From Nitriliruptoraceae bacterium (GTDB taxonomy: Bacteria; Actinomycetota; Nitriliruptoria; Nitriliruptorales; Nitriliruptoraceae), in the NCBI GenBank assembly GCA_003565155.1, contig PXDB01000033.1, positions 1-58,713 on the forward strand: a stretch of 58,713 bases of DNA. Reading direction: 5' to 3'. Position numbers and translations under genes: made by a program. The notes beneath the pieces were generated by a model. That model was given only the letters and a program-made list of their open reading frames with translations. It was not told the DNA's origin and made no database searches. Shown here one piece after another: positions 8,484 through 16,742 of this stretch; within the stretch, counting starts at the first letter, position 1; each line of letters begins with the position of its first letter.

Positions 8484-8589
8484 CGCGACAGCCGGAGCGA
8501 TAGGGGAATCGGTCACACGTTCATCCGCCAGGTGGCATACTTCCACACGCGCACCGGGATCGAGGGCGCCACGACGAGGACGGGATGCG

Positions 8590-10329
8590 ATGAGCCCTCA
8601 CCCCTGGCAGCAGCACTACGCCGACGGCATCCGCCCGGAGATCGAACGACCCACCGAGCGCAACCTCGCCGAGCTGCTGCGCGCGTCCGCCGGTGAGTTC
8701 CACGACGACATCGCGTTCACGCAGGTCATGCCCAACGGCATGAACGGCTCCCTGCGCTACCGGGAGGTGGACGAGCTCAGCGACGACGTCGCCGTCTACC
8801 TACGGGACGTGGTGGGCCTCGACACGGGGGACCGGGTCGCGGTCCAGATGCCGAACTGCCTGAGTTACCCGGTCGTCGCCTTCGGGATCCTGAAGGCCGG
8901 CTGCGTGCTGGTGAACACCAACCCGATGTACACCGCCTCGGAGATGGCGCACCAGTTCGCCGACTCGGGCGCGCGGGCGTTGTTCATCATCGACATGTTC
9001 GCCGACCGGCTCCCCGAGGTGCTGCCGAGGACCGAGATCGAGACGGTGGTCACGGTCCCGATCTCCGCCTTCTTCCCGCCGGTGATCGCCGGGATCATCA
9101 CCGCGACCCAGCGGTACTGGCAGCGGACCCTGCCCACGATCACCTTCGACCACACCCCGCTGCGCACCGCCCTTGGCAAGGGTCGTGAAGCCCGTCGCGC
9201 TGGCGTCGACCTCGATGTCTACCTCGCAGAGGTGGACCACGACGCGCTCGCCGCCCTGCAGTACACCGGCGGGACCACCGGTGTCTCCAAGGGTGCGATG
9301 CTCTCCCACGGCAACCTCGTCACCAACACCCGCCAGACGCTCGAGATGGTGGGGACCCATATCCGGCGTGGTGAGGAGACGGTGCTGACGGCCCTGCCGC
9401 TCTACCACATCTTCGCGTTCACCGTGAACCTGGTCGGCTTCCACACCATGGGTGGGCGCAACATCCTGATCCCCTCACCGAGGCCGCCCAACAACCTCAA
9501 GCGCGCCTTCGAGAACTACCCCGTCACGTGGCTGACCGGCGTCAACACCCTGTTCAACGCCCTGCTGAACGAGCGCTGGTTCACCGAGCACCCACCCAAG
9601 ACGTTGCGTGCCGCTGCTGCCGGTGGGATGGCGCTGCACGCATCGGTGGCCGAGGAGTGGCGAGAGGTCACCGACACCCCCATCGTCGAGGGGTACGGGC
9701 TCACGGAGTCCTCTCCGGTCCTGACCTTCAACCCCCTCGGTGGCACCGTCAAGGACAGCACCATCGGCATCCCCGTGCCCTCCACCGAGGTCCGGTGCGT
9801 CGACGAGGACGGTGCGCCAGTGCCGCCCGGCCAGCCCGGTGAGCTCGTGGCGCGGGGCCCGCAGATCATGCAGGGGTACTGGCAGCGCCTCGAGGAGACC
9901 GCGGAGACCGTCAAGGACGGATGGCTGCACACCGGCGACATCGCCGAGATGGACGACGACGGCTTCCTGCGGATCGTCGACCGCAAGAAGGACATGGTGC
10001 TGGTCAGCGGGTTCAACGTCTTCCCCAACGAGGTGGAGGCCTGCCTCACCTCCATGCCGGGCATCCAGGAAGCTGCGGTGATCGGCCTACCGGATCCGAA
10101 GACCGGGGAGTCGGTGCGCGCCTACGTGGTGGCTGACGACCCGGCACCCACCGAGTCCGAGGTCCTCGCCTACTGCCGTGCGCACCTCGCGGCCTACAAG
10201 GTCCCCCGCAGCGTCGATTTCCGCGATGACCTCCCCAAGAGCCTGATCGGCAAGGTGCTGCGCAAGGATCTGCGTGCCACCATGACCGCGCCGGGCTCCG
10301 GGGACGGCCTCGCGGAGGAGGTCGCGTGA
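8590..10329 (+). CDS. fadD: long-chain fatty acyl-CoA ligase (AMP-binding)
   Basis: 579 residues, normal length for FadD. Adenylate-forming motifs are clear: YTGGTTGVSKGAMLSHGNLV near 227-246 (A3), GYGLTESSPV near 371-380 (A5), WLHTGDIAEMDDDGFLRIVD near 446-465 with RKKDMV (A8), and PKSLIGKVLRK near 550-560 (A10 Lys). The enzyme activates fatty acid with ATP to the acyl-adenylate and transfers it to CoA, entering beta-oxidation or lipid synthesis. The PNG and NTNPMYTASE segments favour medium/long-chain ligases over acetyl-CoA synthetase. The next gene, a BASS-type transporter, overlaps the stop codon, so uptake and activation of a carboxylic acid may be linked. Confidence 0.9.
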   Translation: MSPHPWQQHYADGIRPEIERPTERNLAELLRASAGEFHDDIAFTQVMPNGMNGSLRYREVDELSDDVAVYLRDVVGLDTGDRVAVQMPNCLSYPVVAFGILKAGCVLVNTNPMYTASEMAHQFADSGARALFIIDMFADRLPEVLPRTEIETVVTVPISAFFPPVIAGIITATQRYWQRTLPTITFDHTPLRTALGKGREARRAGVDLDVYLAEVDHDALAALQYTGGTTGVSKGAMLSHGNLVTNTRQTLEMVGTHIRRGEETVLTALPLYHIFAFTVNLVGFHTMGGRNILIPSPRPPNNLKRAFENYPVTWLTGVNTLFNALLNERWFTEHPPKTLRAAAAGGMALHASVAEEWREVTDTPIVEGYGLTESSPVLTFNPLGGTVKDSTIGIPVPSTEVRCVDEDGAPVPPGQPGELVARGPQIMQGYWQRLEETAETVKDGWLHTGDIAEMDDDGFLRIVDRKKDMVLVSGFNVFPNEVEACLTSMPGIQEAAVIGLPDPKTGESVRAYVVADDPAPTESEVLAYCRAHLAAYKVPRSVDFRDDLPKSLIGKVLRKDLRATMTAPGSGDGLAEEVA

Positions 10330-11303
10330 TGGGGACGGCATCGACTCTGCTCCTGCTCGCGGTCGAGGGCCCACCACCGGACCACGAGGTGGTGACCGAC
10401 TTCGAGCAGGTCCTGCTGGTCGCGCTGGTGTTCATCATCATGTTCGGCCTGGGCGCGGGGTTGACACCCCGGGACTTCGCCTCGGCGATCCGCCGCCCCC
10501 AGGGCCTGATCATCGGCTGGGTGACCCAGTTCGCCATCATGCCCTTCCTGGCGTTCCTGCTCGTGATCGGGTTGCTGCTGCAGCTGCCGGAGGAGTACGC
10601 CATGCCGGTGGCGATCGGGGCGCTGCTCATGGGCTCCGTGCCGGCAGGCACCACCTCGAACGTGTTCACGTTCTTCTCCAAGGGCAACCTGGCGCTGAGC
10701 GTGATGATGACCACCAACTCCACGTTGTGGGCGCTCATCATGACGCCGCTGGCCCTGGTGCTCTACGGGCAGCAGTTCATGCCGGCCGGCTCGGAGCTGC
10801 AGATCCCGATCCAGAACATCGTCGTGACGCTGGTGATCCTGCTGGTGCCCGTGGTGGTGGGGATGGTCATCCGGCGCTACAGCGCGAACATCGGCGCGGT
10901 CCTGGAACTCATGGGCGGCTTCTTCGGGCTGTTCTTCATCGTGTTCCTGCTGGTGACCTGGGTGCCGCGGAACTGGGTGCTGCTGGTGATCACCCCGTGG
11001 CAGGTGTACGCCGTCTCGATCCTGCTGGGGATGCTCGGCATCAGCATCGCCTACGGCATCGCGAAGGCGATCCGCCTGCACCCGGCCAACGCCCGGACCG
11101 TGGGGCTGGAGACCGGCATCCAGAACGGCCCGCTGGCCATCGCGATCGTGCTGCTGACCTTCTCCGACAGCCCGCAGCTGGGCGTCATCCTGCTGGTGCC
11201 GGCCCTGTACTCGCTGTTCATCGTGCTCGTAGCGACCGCGGTCACGATCCGCTTCCGGCGCGCCAACCTGGCGGAGGAACAGAAGATCCCCAGCCTGCTG
11301 TGA
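10329..11303 (+). CDS. BASS-family (bile acid:sodium symporter) transporter
   Basis: 324 residues from ATG 10329 (GTG 10326 is the alternative; GGAGGAGG upstream fits either). It has about nine membrane segments. Typical family signatures are FIIMFGLGAGLTPRDF near 37-52, GALLMGSVPAGTTSNVFTFF near 97-116 and GLETGIQNGPLAIAIVLLTF near 258-277; the last two correspond to the discontinuous helices that bind sodium and substrate. BASS proteins import organic anions with sodium. The start overlaps the fadD stop, so the two are co-translated; the transported acid might be the ligase substrate, which is inference. Confidence 0.85.
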   Translation: MGTASTLLLLAVEGPPPDHEVVTDFEQVLLVALVFIIMFGLGAGLTPRDFASAIRRPQGLIIGWVTQFAIMPFLAFLLVIGLLLQLPEEYAMPVAIGALLMGSVPAGTTSNVFTFFSKGNLALSVMMTTNSTLWALIMTPLALVLYGQQFMPAGSELQIPIQNIVVTLVILLVPVVVGMVIRRYSANIGAVLELMGGFFGLFFIVFLLVTWVPRNWVLLVITPWQVYAVSILLGMLGISIAYGIAKAIRLHPANARTVGLETGIQNGPLAIAIVLLTFSDSPQLGVILLVPALYSLFIVLVATAVTIRFRRANLAEEQKIPSLL

Positions 11304-11373
11304 CGCCCGACGCAGCTCGGCGCCGCGGGGTGCGAGCTCGTACGGGCGGGCCGCACGTCGCAAGGAGCTGGTG

Positions 11374-12528
11374 ATGTCGGTGGCCGACCAGCGGCAGGTG
11401 CGTGCGGTCGTCATCGTGGGTGTTGCCGCGGCCGCGATGGTGCTGACCGCGTGTGCTGACGGCTCCCCCCGTGACGATGACGGTGCAGCGCCCCCGACGT
11501 ACGACGGGGCAGAGGCCGAGCTCGTGGAGCTCCTCGCCGCCGAGCTCGACCCGGACGGGCCAGGTGTCGTGTCCTTCGTCGGTGATGCTGACGAGCGCTT
11601 CCGGGCCGCGTACGGCAGCGGGGACCTGGTGACGGGCGTGCCGATCCGGGTCGACGACCGCTTCCGGATCGCGAGTAGCTCCAAGCCGATGGTGGCTGCG
11701 GCCGCGCTGACCTTCGTCGACTCCGGGGAGCTCGACCTCGACCAGCCGCTCGCTGCGTACCTGCCCGTCGAGCACACCGCCGGCCTCGCGAACGCCGACC
11801 GGGCCACGGTTCGCCACGCACTGCAGATGACCAGTGGCATCCCCGACTACCTCGGTACGGACGCCTTCTGGTCGGCGGTCGACCACGACCCTGACCGGTT
11901 CTGGACCCCTACCGAGGCGCTGGCGTTCGCGGAGGAGCTGCCTGCCGAGCACGCGCCGGGGATGGGTTTCGACTACAGCAACAGCAACTACCTGCTCGCG
12001 CAGCTGGTGATCGAGGAGCTCGCCGGGCAGCCGTTGTCGGAGGTGCTCCGCCTGCGGGTGTTCGACCCTGCCGGCATGGCCGGCTGCACGCTGGAGACCG
12101 CGACGAGCTTCCCGGCGACCACCGTCCGCGGCTACGACCTTGACGACGGCGGTGAGCTGGTCGATGTCACCGTGGTCAACGACGGGGTGGGACTCGGCGA
12201 TGGCGGGATCGTCTGCACGGTCGAGGACATGGTCCGGTTCCTGCCGGCCCTGCTCGAGGGGGAGCTGCTCGACGACACCACCCTGGCCGAGATGCTCGAC
12301 CCCTTGCCTGCAGACGGCGGGGCCTACGGACTCGGGATCGACGTGGACGAGGATGGCGGGTACGGGCTGATCGTCGGCCACGAGGGTGGCAGCAGCGGGT
12401 TCCAGTCGGTGCTGTGGTACCTGCCCGATCACGGGGTGTCGGTCGGGGTGCTCACCAACACCCTGGGCTCCGAGGTGCACCGCGACATCGCGGACGAGCT
12501 GCTGGCCTTCTGGTTCGCGGACCACTGA
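11374..12528 (+). CDS. beta-lactamase-fold serine hydrolase lipoprotein
   Basis: 384 residues from ATG 11374, six bases after AAGGAG. The N-terminus is a lipoprotein signal ending in VLTAC near residue 28. The beta-lactamase/class C penicillin-binding fold is shown by SSSK near 97-100 (SxxK), YSNSNY near 198-203 (YxN) and HEGGSSG near 334 (HxG in place of KTG), plus the SGIPDYL and MAGCTLETA segments common in D-aminopeptidase/esterase members. It should act outside the membrane as a DD-peptidase, esterase or beta-lactamase; substrate is not readable. It stands alone after the BASS gene. Confidence 0.85.
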   Translation: MSVADQRQVRAVVIVGVAAAAMVLTACADGSPRDDDGAAPPTYDGAEAELVELLAAELDPDGPGVVSFVGDADERFRAAYGSGDLVTGVPIRVDDRFRIASSSKPMVAAAALTFVDSGELDLDQPLAAYLPVEHTAGLANADRATVRHALQMTSGIPDYLGTDAFWSAVDHDPDRFWTPTEALAFAEELPAEHAPGMGFDYSNSNYLLAQLVIEELAGQPLSEVLRLRVFDPAGMAGCTLETATSFPATTVRGYDLDDGGELVDVTVVNDGVGLGDGGIVCTVEDMVRFLPALLEGELLDDTTLAEMLDPLPADGGAYGLGIDVDEDGGYGLIVGHEGGSSGFQSVLWYLPDHGVSVGVLTNTLGSEVHRDIADELLAFWFADH

Positions 12529-12593
12529 CGCGCGGGTGGCCGTCTACCTGGCCGCTGCCGGCTCGGCGGTGCTCATCCCGGCGCGGTGCGGCG

Positions 12594-13253
12594 TCAGCCA
12601 AGTCCGCGTGCCAGCAGCAGCATCCCGACCAGGACCGCCACGATGATGGTCAACCCCGCGCCGAAGAGCGCGAGCTGCGTGTGCCACTGCACCCGGCGTT
12701 CGGGGGGACGATCGTCGAGCCAGGCCTTCTTCCCGAAGGCGAGGTAGCCGTCACGCTGGTGCAGCGGCCCGTGCAGCCACACCCGATCGCCCGGGTAGAC
12801 CGCCTTCTCCTCCTGCGTGTGGTGGCGGAACGACCGACCAAGCTGACGCGTGAGCGCGTAGAGCGGGTTGTCCGCCGAAGCGTCGGCCGCGGCACCCCGG
12901 CTCCCGCGCTCGCGGACGAGCACCTCACGTAGGTCACGGCTCTCGACCGCGAGCGCGATGTGGGGCTGGCGCTCGTCCCGGAGCACGAAGGTGGTCCGCA
13001 CCTTGCCGTCGCTCAAGGCCGGCCCGTCTCCGAAGGAGCTGTAGCCCTTGGACCACAGGACGGGCTCCTCGGTCAGCGGCGAGCGGCCCGGGGCCTCCCA
13101 CTCGCGTGCGATACCGACGACGCTGACGTCCTTGGCGGCCCCGACCTGCGCCGGGGTCCAGACCTGCCGGCCCGTGGCCAGCTGGCGCCGCGAGAGGTGG
13201 TAGAGCGTGAAGATGAGCGGGAGGCCGACCGGCAGGATGAACGCGAGCAGCAT
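12594..13253 (-). CDS. GIDE-like membrane protein
   Basis: 219 residues from ATG 13253, preceded by a GGAG; a longer frame to 13484 is not convincing. A first membrane segment (residues 2-18) and a last one (about 192-214) frame a cytosolic domain that resembles the bacterial GIDE (PF12483) region: TPAQVGAAKDVSVVGIA, SPLTEEPVLWSK, and later YPGDRVWLHGPL and DGYLAFGKKAWL. In eukaryotes this fold belongs to membrane E3 ligases such as MUL1; bacterial copies lack RING domains and their role is unknown. The convergent gene ends 65 bp away. Confidence 0.65.
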   Translation of the reverse strand: MLLAFILPVGLPLIFTLYHLSRRQLATGRQVWTPAQVGAAKDVSVVGIAREWEAPGRSPLTEEPVLWSKGYSSFGDGPALSDGKVRTTFVLRDERQPHIALAVESRDLREVLVRERGSRGAAADASADNPLYALTRQLGRSFRHHTQEEKAVYPGDRVWLHGPLHQRDGYLAFGKKAWLDDRPPERRVQWHTQLALFGAGLTIIVAVLVGMLLLARGLG

Positions 13254-13492
13254 AGGTCTCCGTACCGGGGCATCTCTCCCGGAACGCCACGGTGGCGGAC
13301 ACCGATGCCTCGCCAGGACCCTACACCGGGCAGCGGGGCGCCGGGACACCTGACCCCCTCGCCGCCGGCTCCTCCTCGAGGTCGTCGGTCGGATCGGCCT
13401 CGTGGGGGCGTTCGCGTCGGCGATCACCTGGTGGTGACCGGTCGACCCCGACGGTCGAGCGCGGCAGGGCGCGCGCCGCGGCAACCGTGCGG

Positions 13493-13732
13493 TCAGCCTG
13501 TTCGGGCCTGGTCGCTGATCCGGGGGAACGGCTCGATGGAGAACACCACCTCGACGGGCAGGTCGAAGAACCGCGCGATGCGCAGCGCGAGGTGGAGGCT
13601 CGGGCTGTACTCGCCGCGCTCGAGGTAGCCGATCGTCTGGTAGTGCACCCCCAGCGCGTCGGCGAGCTCGCGGCGGGTCACCCCCTGCTCGGCCCGCAGC
13701 AGGGCGATCCGGTTGTGGACGGTCTCGCTCAT
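13493..13732 (-). CDS. XRE-family transcriptional regulator
   Basis: 79 residues, almost only a helix-turn-helix: RIALLRAEQGVTRRELADAL then GVHYQTIGYLERGEYSPSL, with helix 3 at about 28-40. The short tail FFDLPVEVVFSIEPFPRI is the usual ending of Cro/CI-like regulators linked to ABC exporters. It lies 18 bp after the permease gene of the ABC pair, so it probably controls that operon. A GTAGTACTAC palindrome in front of the ATPase gene is a candidate site. Confidence 0.85.
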   Translation of the reverse strand: MSETVHNRIALLRAEQGVTRRELADALGVHYQTIGYLERGEYSPSLHLALRIARFFDLPVEVVFSIEPFPRISDQARTG

Positions 13733-13750
13733 CGCGTCGTCACCGCCTGC

Positions 13751-14608
13751 TCATCGCACGAACTGGTTGGCGGCCTGGTCGCGGGCCGCGGCGACCGCGG
13801 CGCCCGACTGGCGGCGGGACATCCGCCGCACCAACGGGATGGCCAGCGCGAAGCCGACGACCGCCCAGATCGCGAGGACGGCGACGGCCGCACCCAGCCG
13901 CCAGCTGCCGGTGAGTTCGCCCACCGCGGCCGCCTCGGGCAGGAAGGCGTAGCGCATCAGGTGCCCGAACCAGTAGAGCGGGAACACCTGCGCCAGGATC
14001 TGGACCCACCCCCACAGCCGGTCCATGGCGCCGAAGATGCCGGAGAGGTAGGCCAGAGCGATGATCGGGGCCATGCCCCAGGTGAAGACCTGCTGGACCT
14101 TGGTAACCAGCGACCCGATCACGAAACCGAGCGGCAGGTTCGCGAGGATGCCGAGCAGCAGCATCCCGACTATCAGTGCCCAGCGCCCCGGAGCCGTGGG
14201 CACCGCGCCCTCGAACAACAGCGCGGCCCCGCCCAGCACGATCACCAGCAGCGGCAGGATGCCGACCAGCGTCAACGACATCAGGCCGACGAGGTAGCCG
14301 TGCAGGCCGTAGGGGCCGACCCGCAGCCGCAGCACGGTGCCGTCCTCACGCTCCAGCGCAAGGGCGTAGGCCGGGGTGATGACGATGGAGAACATCACCA
14401 GCGCGGCGAGGAGGCTCGGGAGCACCAGCTGGGGGAGCGTCAGGCCAGGGACGCCGAGGTCCTCGTCGCGGTTGAACCACATCAGTGCCAGGGAACCCAC
14501 CCCGAACATCACGTAGAACCCCTGGTCCGAGGGGCTGCGCAGGCCGATGACGAACTCGTGCCAGCCGCGCTGGACCCCGAGGGTGATGGCGTTGGTGACC
14601 GGGTTCAT
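13751..14608 (-). CDS. ABC-2 type transporter permease
   Basis: 285 residues with six or seven membrane segments. MNPVTNAITLGVQRGWHEFV at the start and ALALEREDGTVLRLRVGPYG near 79-98 (the coupling E-x-R-E-x-G-T-like loop of ABC-2 permeases) identify the family. The ATPase gene overlaps its start by 4 bases. Such two-component exporters move drugs, lipids or polyketides outwards. A short basic tail follows the last segment. Confidence 0.85.
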   Translation of the reverse strand: MNPVTNAITLGVQRGWHEFVIGLRSPSDQGFYVMFGVGSLALMWFNRDEDLGVPGLTLPQLVLPSLLAALVMFSIVITPAYALALEREDGTVLRLRVGPYGLHGYLVGLMSLTLVGILPLLVIVLGGAALLFEGAVPTAPGRWALIVGMLLLGILANLPLGFVIGSLVTKVQQVFTWGMAPIIALAYLSGIFGAMDRLWGWVQILAQVFPLYWFGHLMRYAFLPEAAAVGELTGSWRLGAAVAVLAIWAVVGFALAIPLVRRMSRRQSGAAVAAARDQAANQFVR

Positions 14609-15540
14609 GACGCACGCTCCGTCATCGCCTGCTCGCGGGTCGGGACGGCTCCCGGGTCGAGGTGTGTGCGGACCAGCTCCAGGTAGGTGTCCTCCAGGCT
14701 GGCGCGACGCACCTCGAGGTCGTCGATACCCGCCGGGTGCTCGGCCAGCAGCTGGCGCACGAAGCCGGTGGCGTCGTCGGTGGCGTGCACGAACCGCTGT
14801 CCGTCGTGGGTCCAGCGCACCTCGGCCCGGCCACGGATCCGGCGTGCGAGCGCGTCGGCGGAACCGTCCGCGACGATCCGTCCGCCCGCCAGGATCAAGA
14901 TCCGGTCGGCGAGCTTCTCCGCCTCGGCGAGGTCGTGGGTGGTGAGCAGGACGGTGGTCTGCTCGAGGTCGGTCAGCCGGTGGATCAGCTCGTGGAAGTC
15001 ACGGCGGGCCTGCGGGTCGAAGCCGGCGGTCGGTTCGTCCAGGAACAGCAGCTCCGGGCGCCCGATGATGCCGACGGCGACGTCGAGGCGACGGCGCTGC
15101 CCGCCGGAGAGCGTGATGATGCGTTGATCGGCTGCTGCGCCCAGCCCGACGAGGTCGACGACCTCCTCGGTGGGGACGGGGCGTGGTCGCTGCTCGGTGG
15201 CGTAGGGCCGGTAGAACGCACCGAGGTGGTCGAGCAGCGCCCGTGGCGTCCACCGGGCGTGGTCACGCCAGGACTGCAACACGATGCCGATGCGGGCGCG
15301 CCAGGCTTCGTCGACGTGCAGCGGATCCTCGCCGAGCACCTCGACGTGGCCGCCGGAGGGACGACGGAACCCCTCGAGGATCTCGATCGTGGTGGTCTTG
15401 CCGGCGCCGTTCGGCCCGAGCAGGACCACCACCTCGCCGCGCGCGACCTCCAGGTCGACGCCCGTGAGGACGTCGTGGTCGCCGTAGCGCATGTGCAGGT
15501 CGCGGACCCGGACGACCGGCGGGCAGGTCGGGGTGTGCAC
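14605..15540 (-). CDS. ABC transporter ATP-binding protein (DrrA-like)
   Basis: 311 residues from GTG 15540, chosen because GAGGAG lies 6 nt upstream; the frame opens further back but crosses the promoter. Walker A GPNGAGKTTT, Q-loop in RIGIVLQSW, signature LSGGQRRRLDVAVG, Walker B ELLFLDEPTAG and the switch His in LLTTHDLAEAEKLAD are all present. The C-terminal RVRGRAEVRW region is a DrrA-type extension. It powers the permease encoded directly downstream. The promoter region holds an AT-rich palindrome. Confidence 0.9.
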   Translation of the reverse strand: MHTPTCPPVVRVRDLHMRYGDHDVLTGVDLEVARGEVVVLLGPNGAGKTTTIEILEGFRRPSGGHVEVLGEDPLHVDEAWRARIGIVLQSWRDHARWTPRALLDHLGAFYRPYATEQRPRPVPTEEVVDLVGLGAAADQRIITLSGGQRRRLDVAVGIIGRPELLFLDEPTAGFDPQARRDFHELIHRLTDLEQTTVLLTTHDLAEAEKLADRILILAGGRIVADGSADALARRIRGRAEVRWTHDGQRFVHATDDATGFVRQLLAEHPAGIDDLEVRRASLEDTYLELVRTHLDPGAVPTREQAMTERAS

Positions 15541-15580
15541 CCGCACTCCTCGTTCGCTGACGGGGGTGTATCGCTGCTCT

Positions 15581-15603
15581 GGATATAGTAGTAGTACTAC
15601 GCA
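15581..15603 (-). promoter_or_regulatory. AT-rich promoter/operator of the ABC exporter operon
   Basis: GTAGTACTAC at 15591-15600 is a perfect 10-bp palindrome in an AT-rich island. On the minus strand it reads CGTAGTACTACTACTATAT; the TATAT at the end can serve as a -10 element for the ATPase gene starting at 15540. The XRE regulator encoded at the end of this operon is the natural candidate to bind it. CGTAGT also occurs twice in the promoter at 4512-4525. Confidence 0.45.
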
Positions 15604-15680
15604 TAGAGCAGAGATGCAACCACTGTCGGCGCGCACCGGAGGCCGTCAGGGCCAGGTTGCGGTCCAAGGTGTCGACGCGC

Positions 15681-15720
15681 GACGACCCGCGCCCGCTCAC
15701 CGGAGCGGGCGCGGGTCGTC
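15681..15720 (-). terminator. 18-bp perfect hairpin
   Basis: Bases 15681-15698 are perfectly complementary to 15703-15720 with an ACCG loop. The stem is very GC-rich, lacks a clear T run, and lies 18 bp after the stop of the minus-strand gene ending at 15739 and upstream of the ABC operon promoter. It is best read as a rho-independent-like terminator that isolates the two units. Confidence 0.75.
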
Positions 15721-15738
15721 AGGAACGCGTGCCTGGCG

Positions 15739-15984
15739 TCAGCGGCGGGAGATCCGGCGCAGTACCGCGAGCAGGATGCGCTCGACCACGGGGTCCGGGT
15801 CCTGGGGCTCGACGACGAGGTAGTCGGGCACCTGGCCCTGTGTGGCCAGCCGCTCGACGGTGCTCTCGGCGCGATCGCGGAGCTGGGGGAGCTCGTCGCT
15901 CGGGGTGCGGTCGAAGCGCTCGAGCAGTTCGGCCACCTCGCTGGTCTCGTCGTGGCGACGCTGTGGTTCGATGGCGGTCGGCAT
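15739..15984 (-). CDS. small acidic/helical protein of unknown function
   Basis: 81 residues from ATG 15984, with GGGAAGGGAG about 6 nt upstream. Mostly charged helices: SEVAELLERFDRTPSDELPQ, then ESTVERLATQGQ and a C-terminal VVERILLAVLRRISRR. No signal peptide and no known domain. The gene is divergent from the Lrp-type regulator and ends at a strong hairpin, which supports it as a real transcript. Function unknown. Confidence 0.6.
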   Translation of the reverse strand: MPTAIEPQRRHDETSEVAELLERFDRTPSDELPQLRDRAESTVERLATQGQVPDYLVVEPQDPDPVVERILLAVLRRISRR

Positions 15985-16096
15985 GCGGGCTCCCTTCCCT
16001 CGGATGCGCTGGGTCGCAGTGTCGGCGACAACCGGCGCGTTGCCCAGCAGATACCTATGACGTGCGGACGAACCCCTTCCGTGGGCCACTTCACCG

Positions 16097-16102
16097 TAGG
16101 AT
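16097..16102 (+). promoter_or_regulatory. TAGGAT -10 element for the Lrp-type gene
   Basis: TAGGAT lies 29 nt before ATG 16132. No matching -35 box is seen, so initiation may need an activator or an alternative sigma factor. Confidence 0.35.
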
Positions 16103-16131
16103 GTTCGGCGAACTCCGCTCAGGGGCTGCCG

Positions 16132-16590
16132 ATGGACGCGATCGATCATGCGCTGGTGCATGAACTCCAAGCTGACGCGAGCATCACCAACCGGGAGTTA
16201 GCGGCGCGTGTCGGTGTCTCGCCCTCCACCGCCCTGGAGCGGGTGCGGGCCCTGCACCGGCGGGGCGTCCTCATCGGCTACCACGCCGAGGCGTCGTTGC
16301 GGGCCCTGGGTCGGGGGGTCCAGGCGCTGGTGTCGGTACGCATCCGGCCACCGACCCGCCCACGCATCGACGCGTTCCTCGACTACGCCGACGGCCTCTC
16401 GGAGGTGCTCGACGCCTACCTGGTGTCGGGGCATGAGGACGTGATCCTGCACGTGGCGGTCGCGGACACCGACGCGCTCTACAGCCTGATCATCGACCAC
16501 CTGACCGCCCGGTCCGAGGTGATCGACGTGCGCTCTTCGATCGTCTACGCGCACCGTCGGCAGCACGTCGTCGAGCCGATCAGCCCCTGA
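16132..16590 (+). CDS. Lrp/AsnC-family transcriptional regulator
   Basis: 152 residues from ATG 16132; an upstream frame exists but the domain begins here. The N-terminal winged helix is MDAIDHALVHELQADASITN then RELAARVGVSPSTALERVRA, the canonical Lrp helix-turn-helix. The C-terminal RAM ligand domain follows: VQALVSVRIRP, VLDAYLVSGHEDVILHVAVA and VIDVRSSIVYAH. Such proteins sense amino acids or related small acids. It sits directly upstream of, and on the same strand as, the LacI-type regulon. The M24 gene 152 bp downstream has its own strong promoter, so the functional link is uncertain. Confidence 0.88.
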   Translation: MDAIDHALVHELQADASITNRELAARVGVSPSTALERVRALHRRGVLIGYHAEASLRALGRGVQALVSVRIRPPTRPRIDAFLDYADGLSEVLDAYLVSGHEDVILHVAVADTDALYSLIIDHLTARSEVIDVRSSIVYAHRRQHVVEPISP

Positions 16591-16614
16591 GACCTGCTGT
16601 GGCGGTGCCCAGGC

Positions 16615-16664
16615 TTGACACCGCCACGCAGCACTCTTAGTGTGCAAGAGATAACAATCGATTG
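16615..16664 (+). promoter_or_regulatory. strong sigma-70-type promoter with LacI-type operator
   Basis: TTGACA at 16615-16620, a 17-bp spacer, and TAGTGT at 16638-16643. Eleven bases further the perfect palindrome CAATCGATTG occupies 16655-16664, covering the expected transcript start. The same geometry recurs at 22692-22741. LacI-family sites have a central CG, as here. This is the probable promoter of the M24-E1-aldehyde dehydrogenase operon. Confidence 0.8.
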
Positions 16665-16742
16665 CACGCGGTGCGCATCGCACGATGCATGGTCCGGCGG
16701 TTCAGCGACGCGCACGCGGTGTTCCGGGAGGGGAGGCCGTCC

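Noticed and set aside
13254-13492. Gene or hairpin between the XRE regulator and the GIDE-like gene
   Set aside because: Only the N-terminal extension of the GIDE frame and weak dyads are present; neither has a convincing start or domain.
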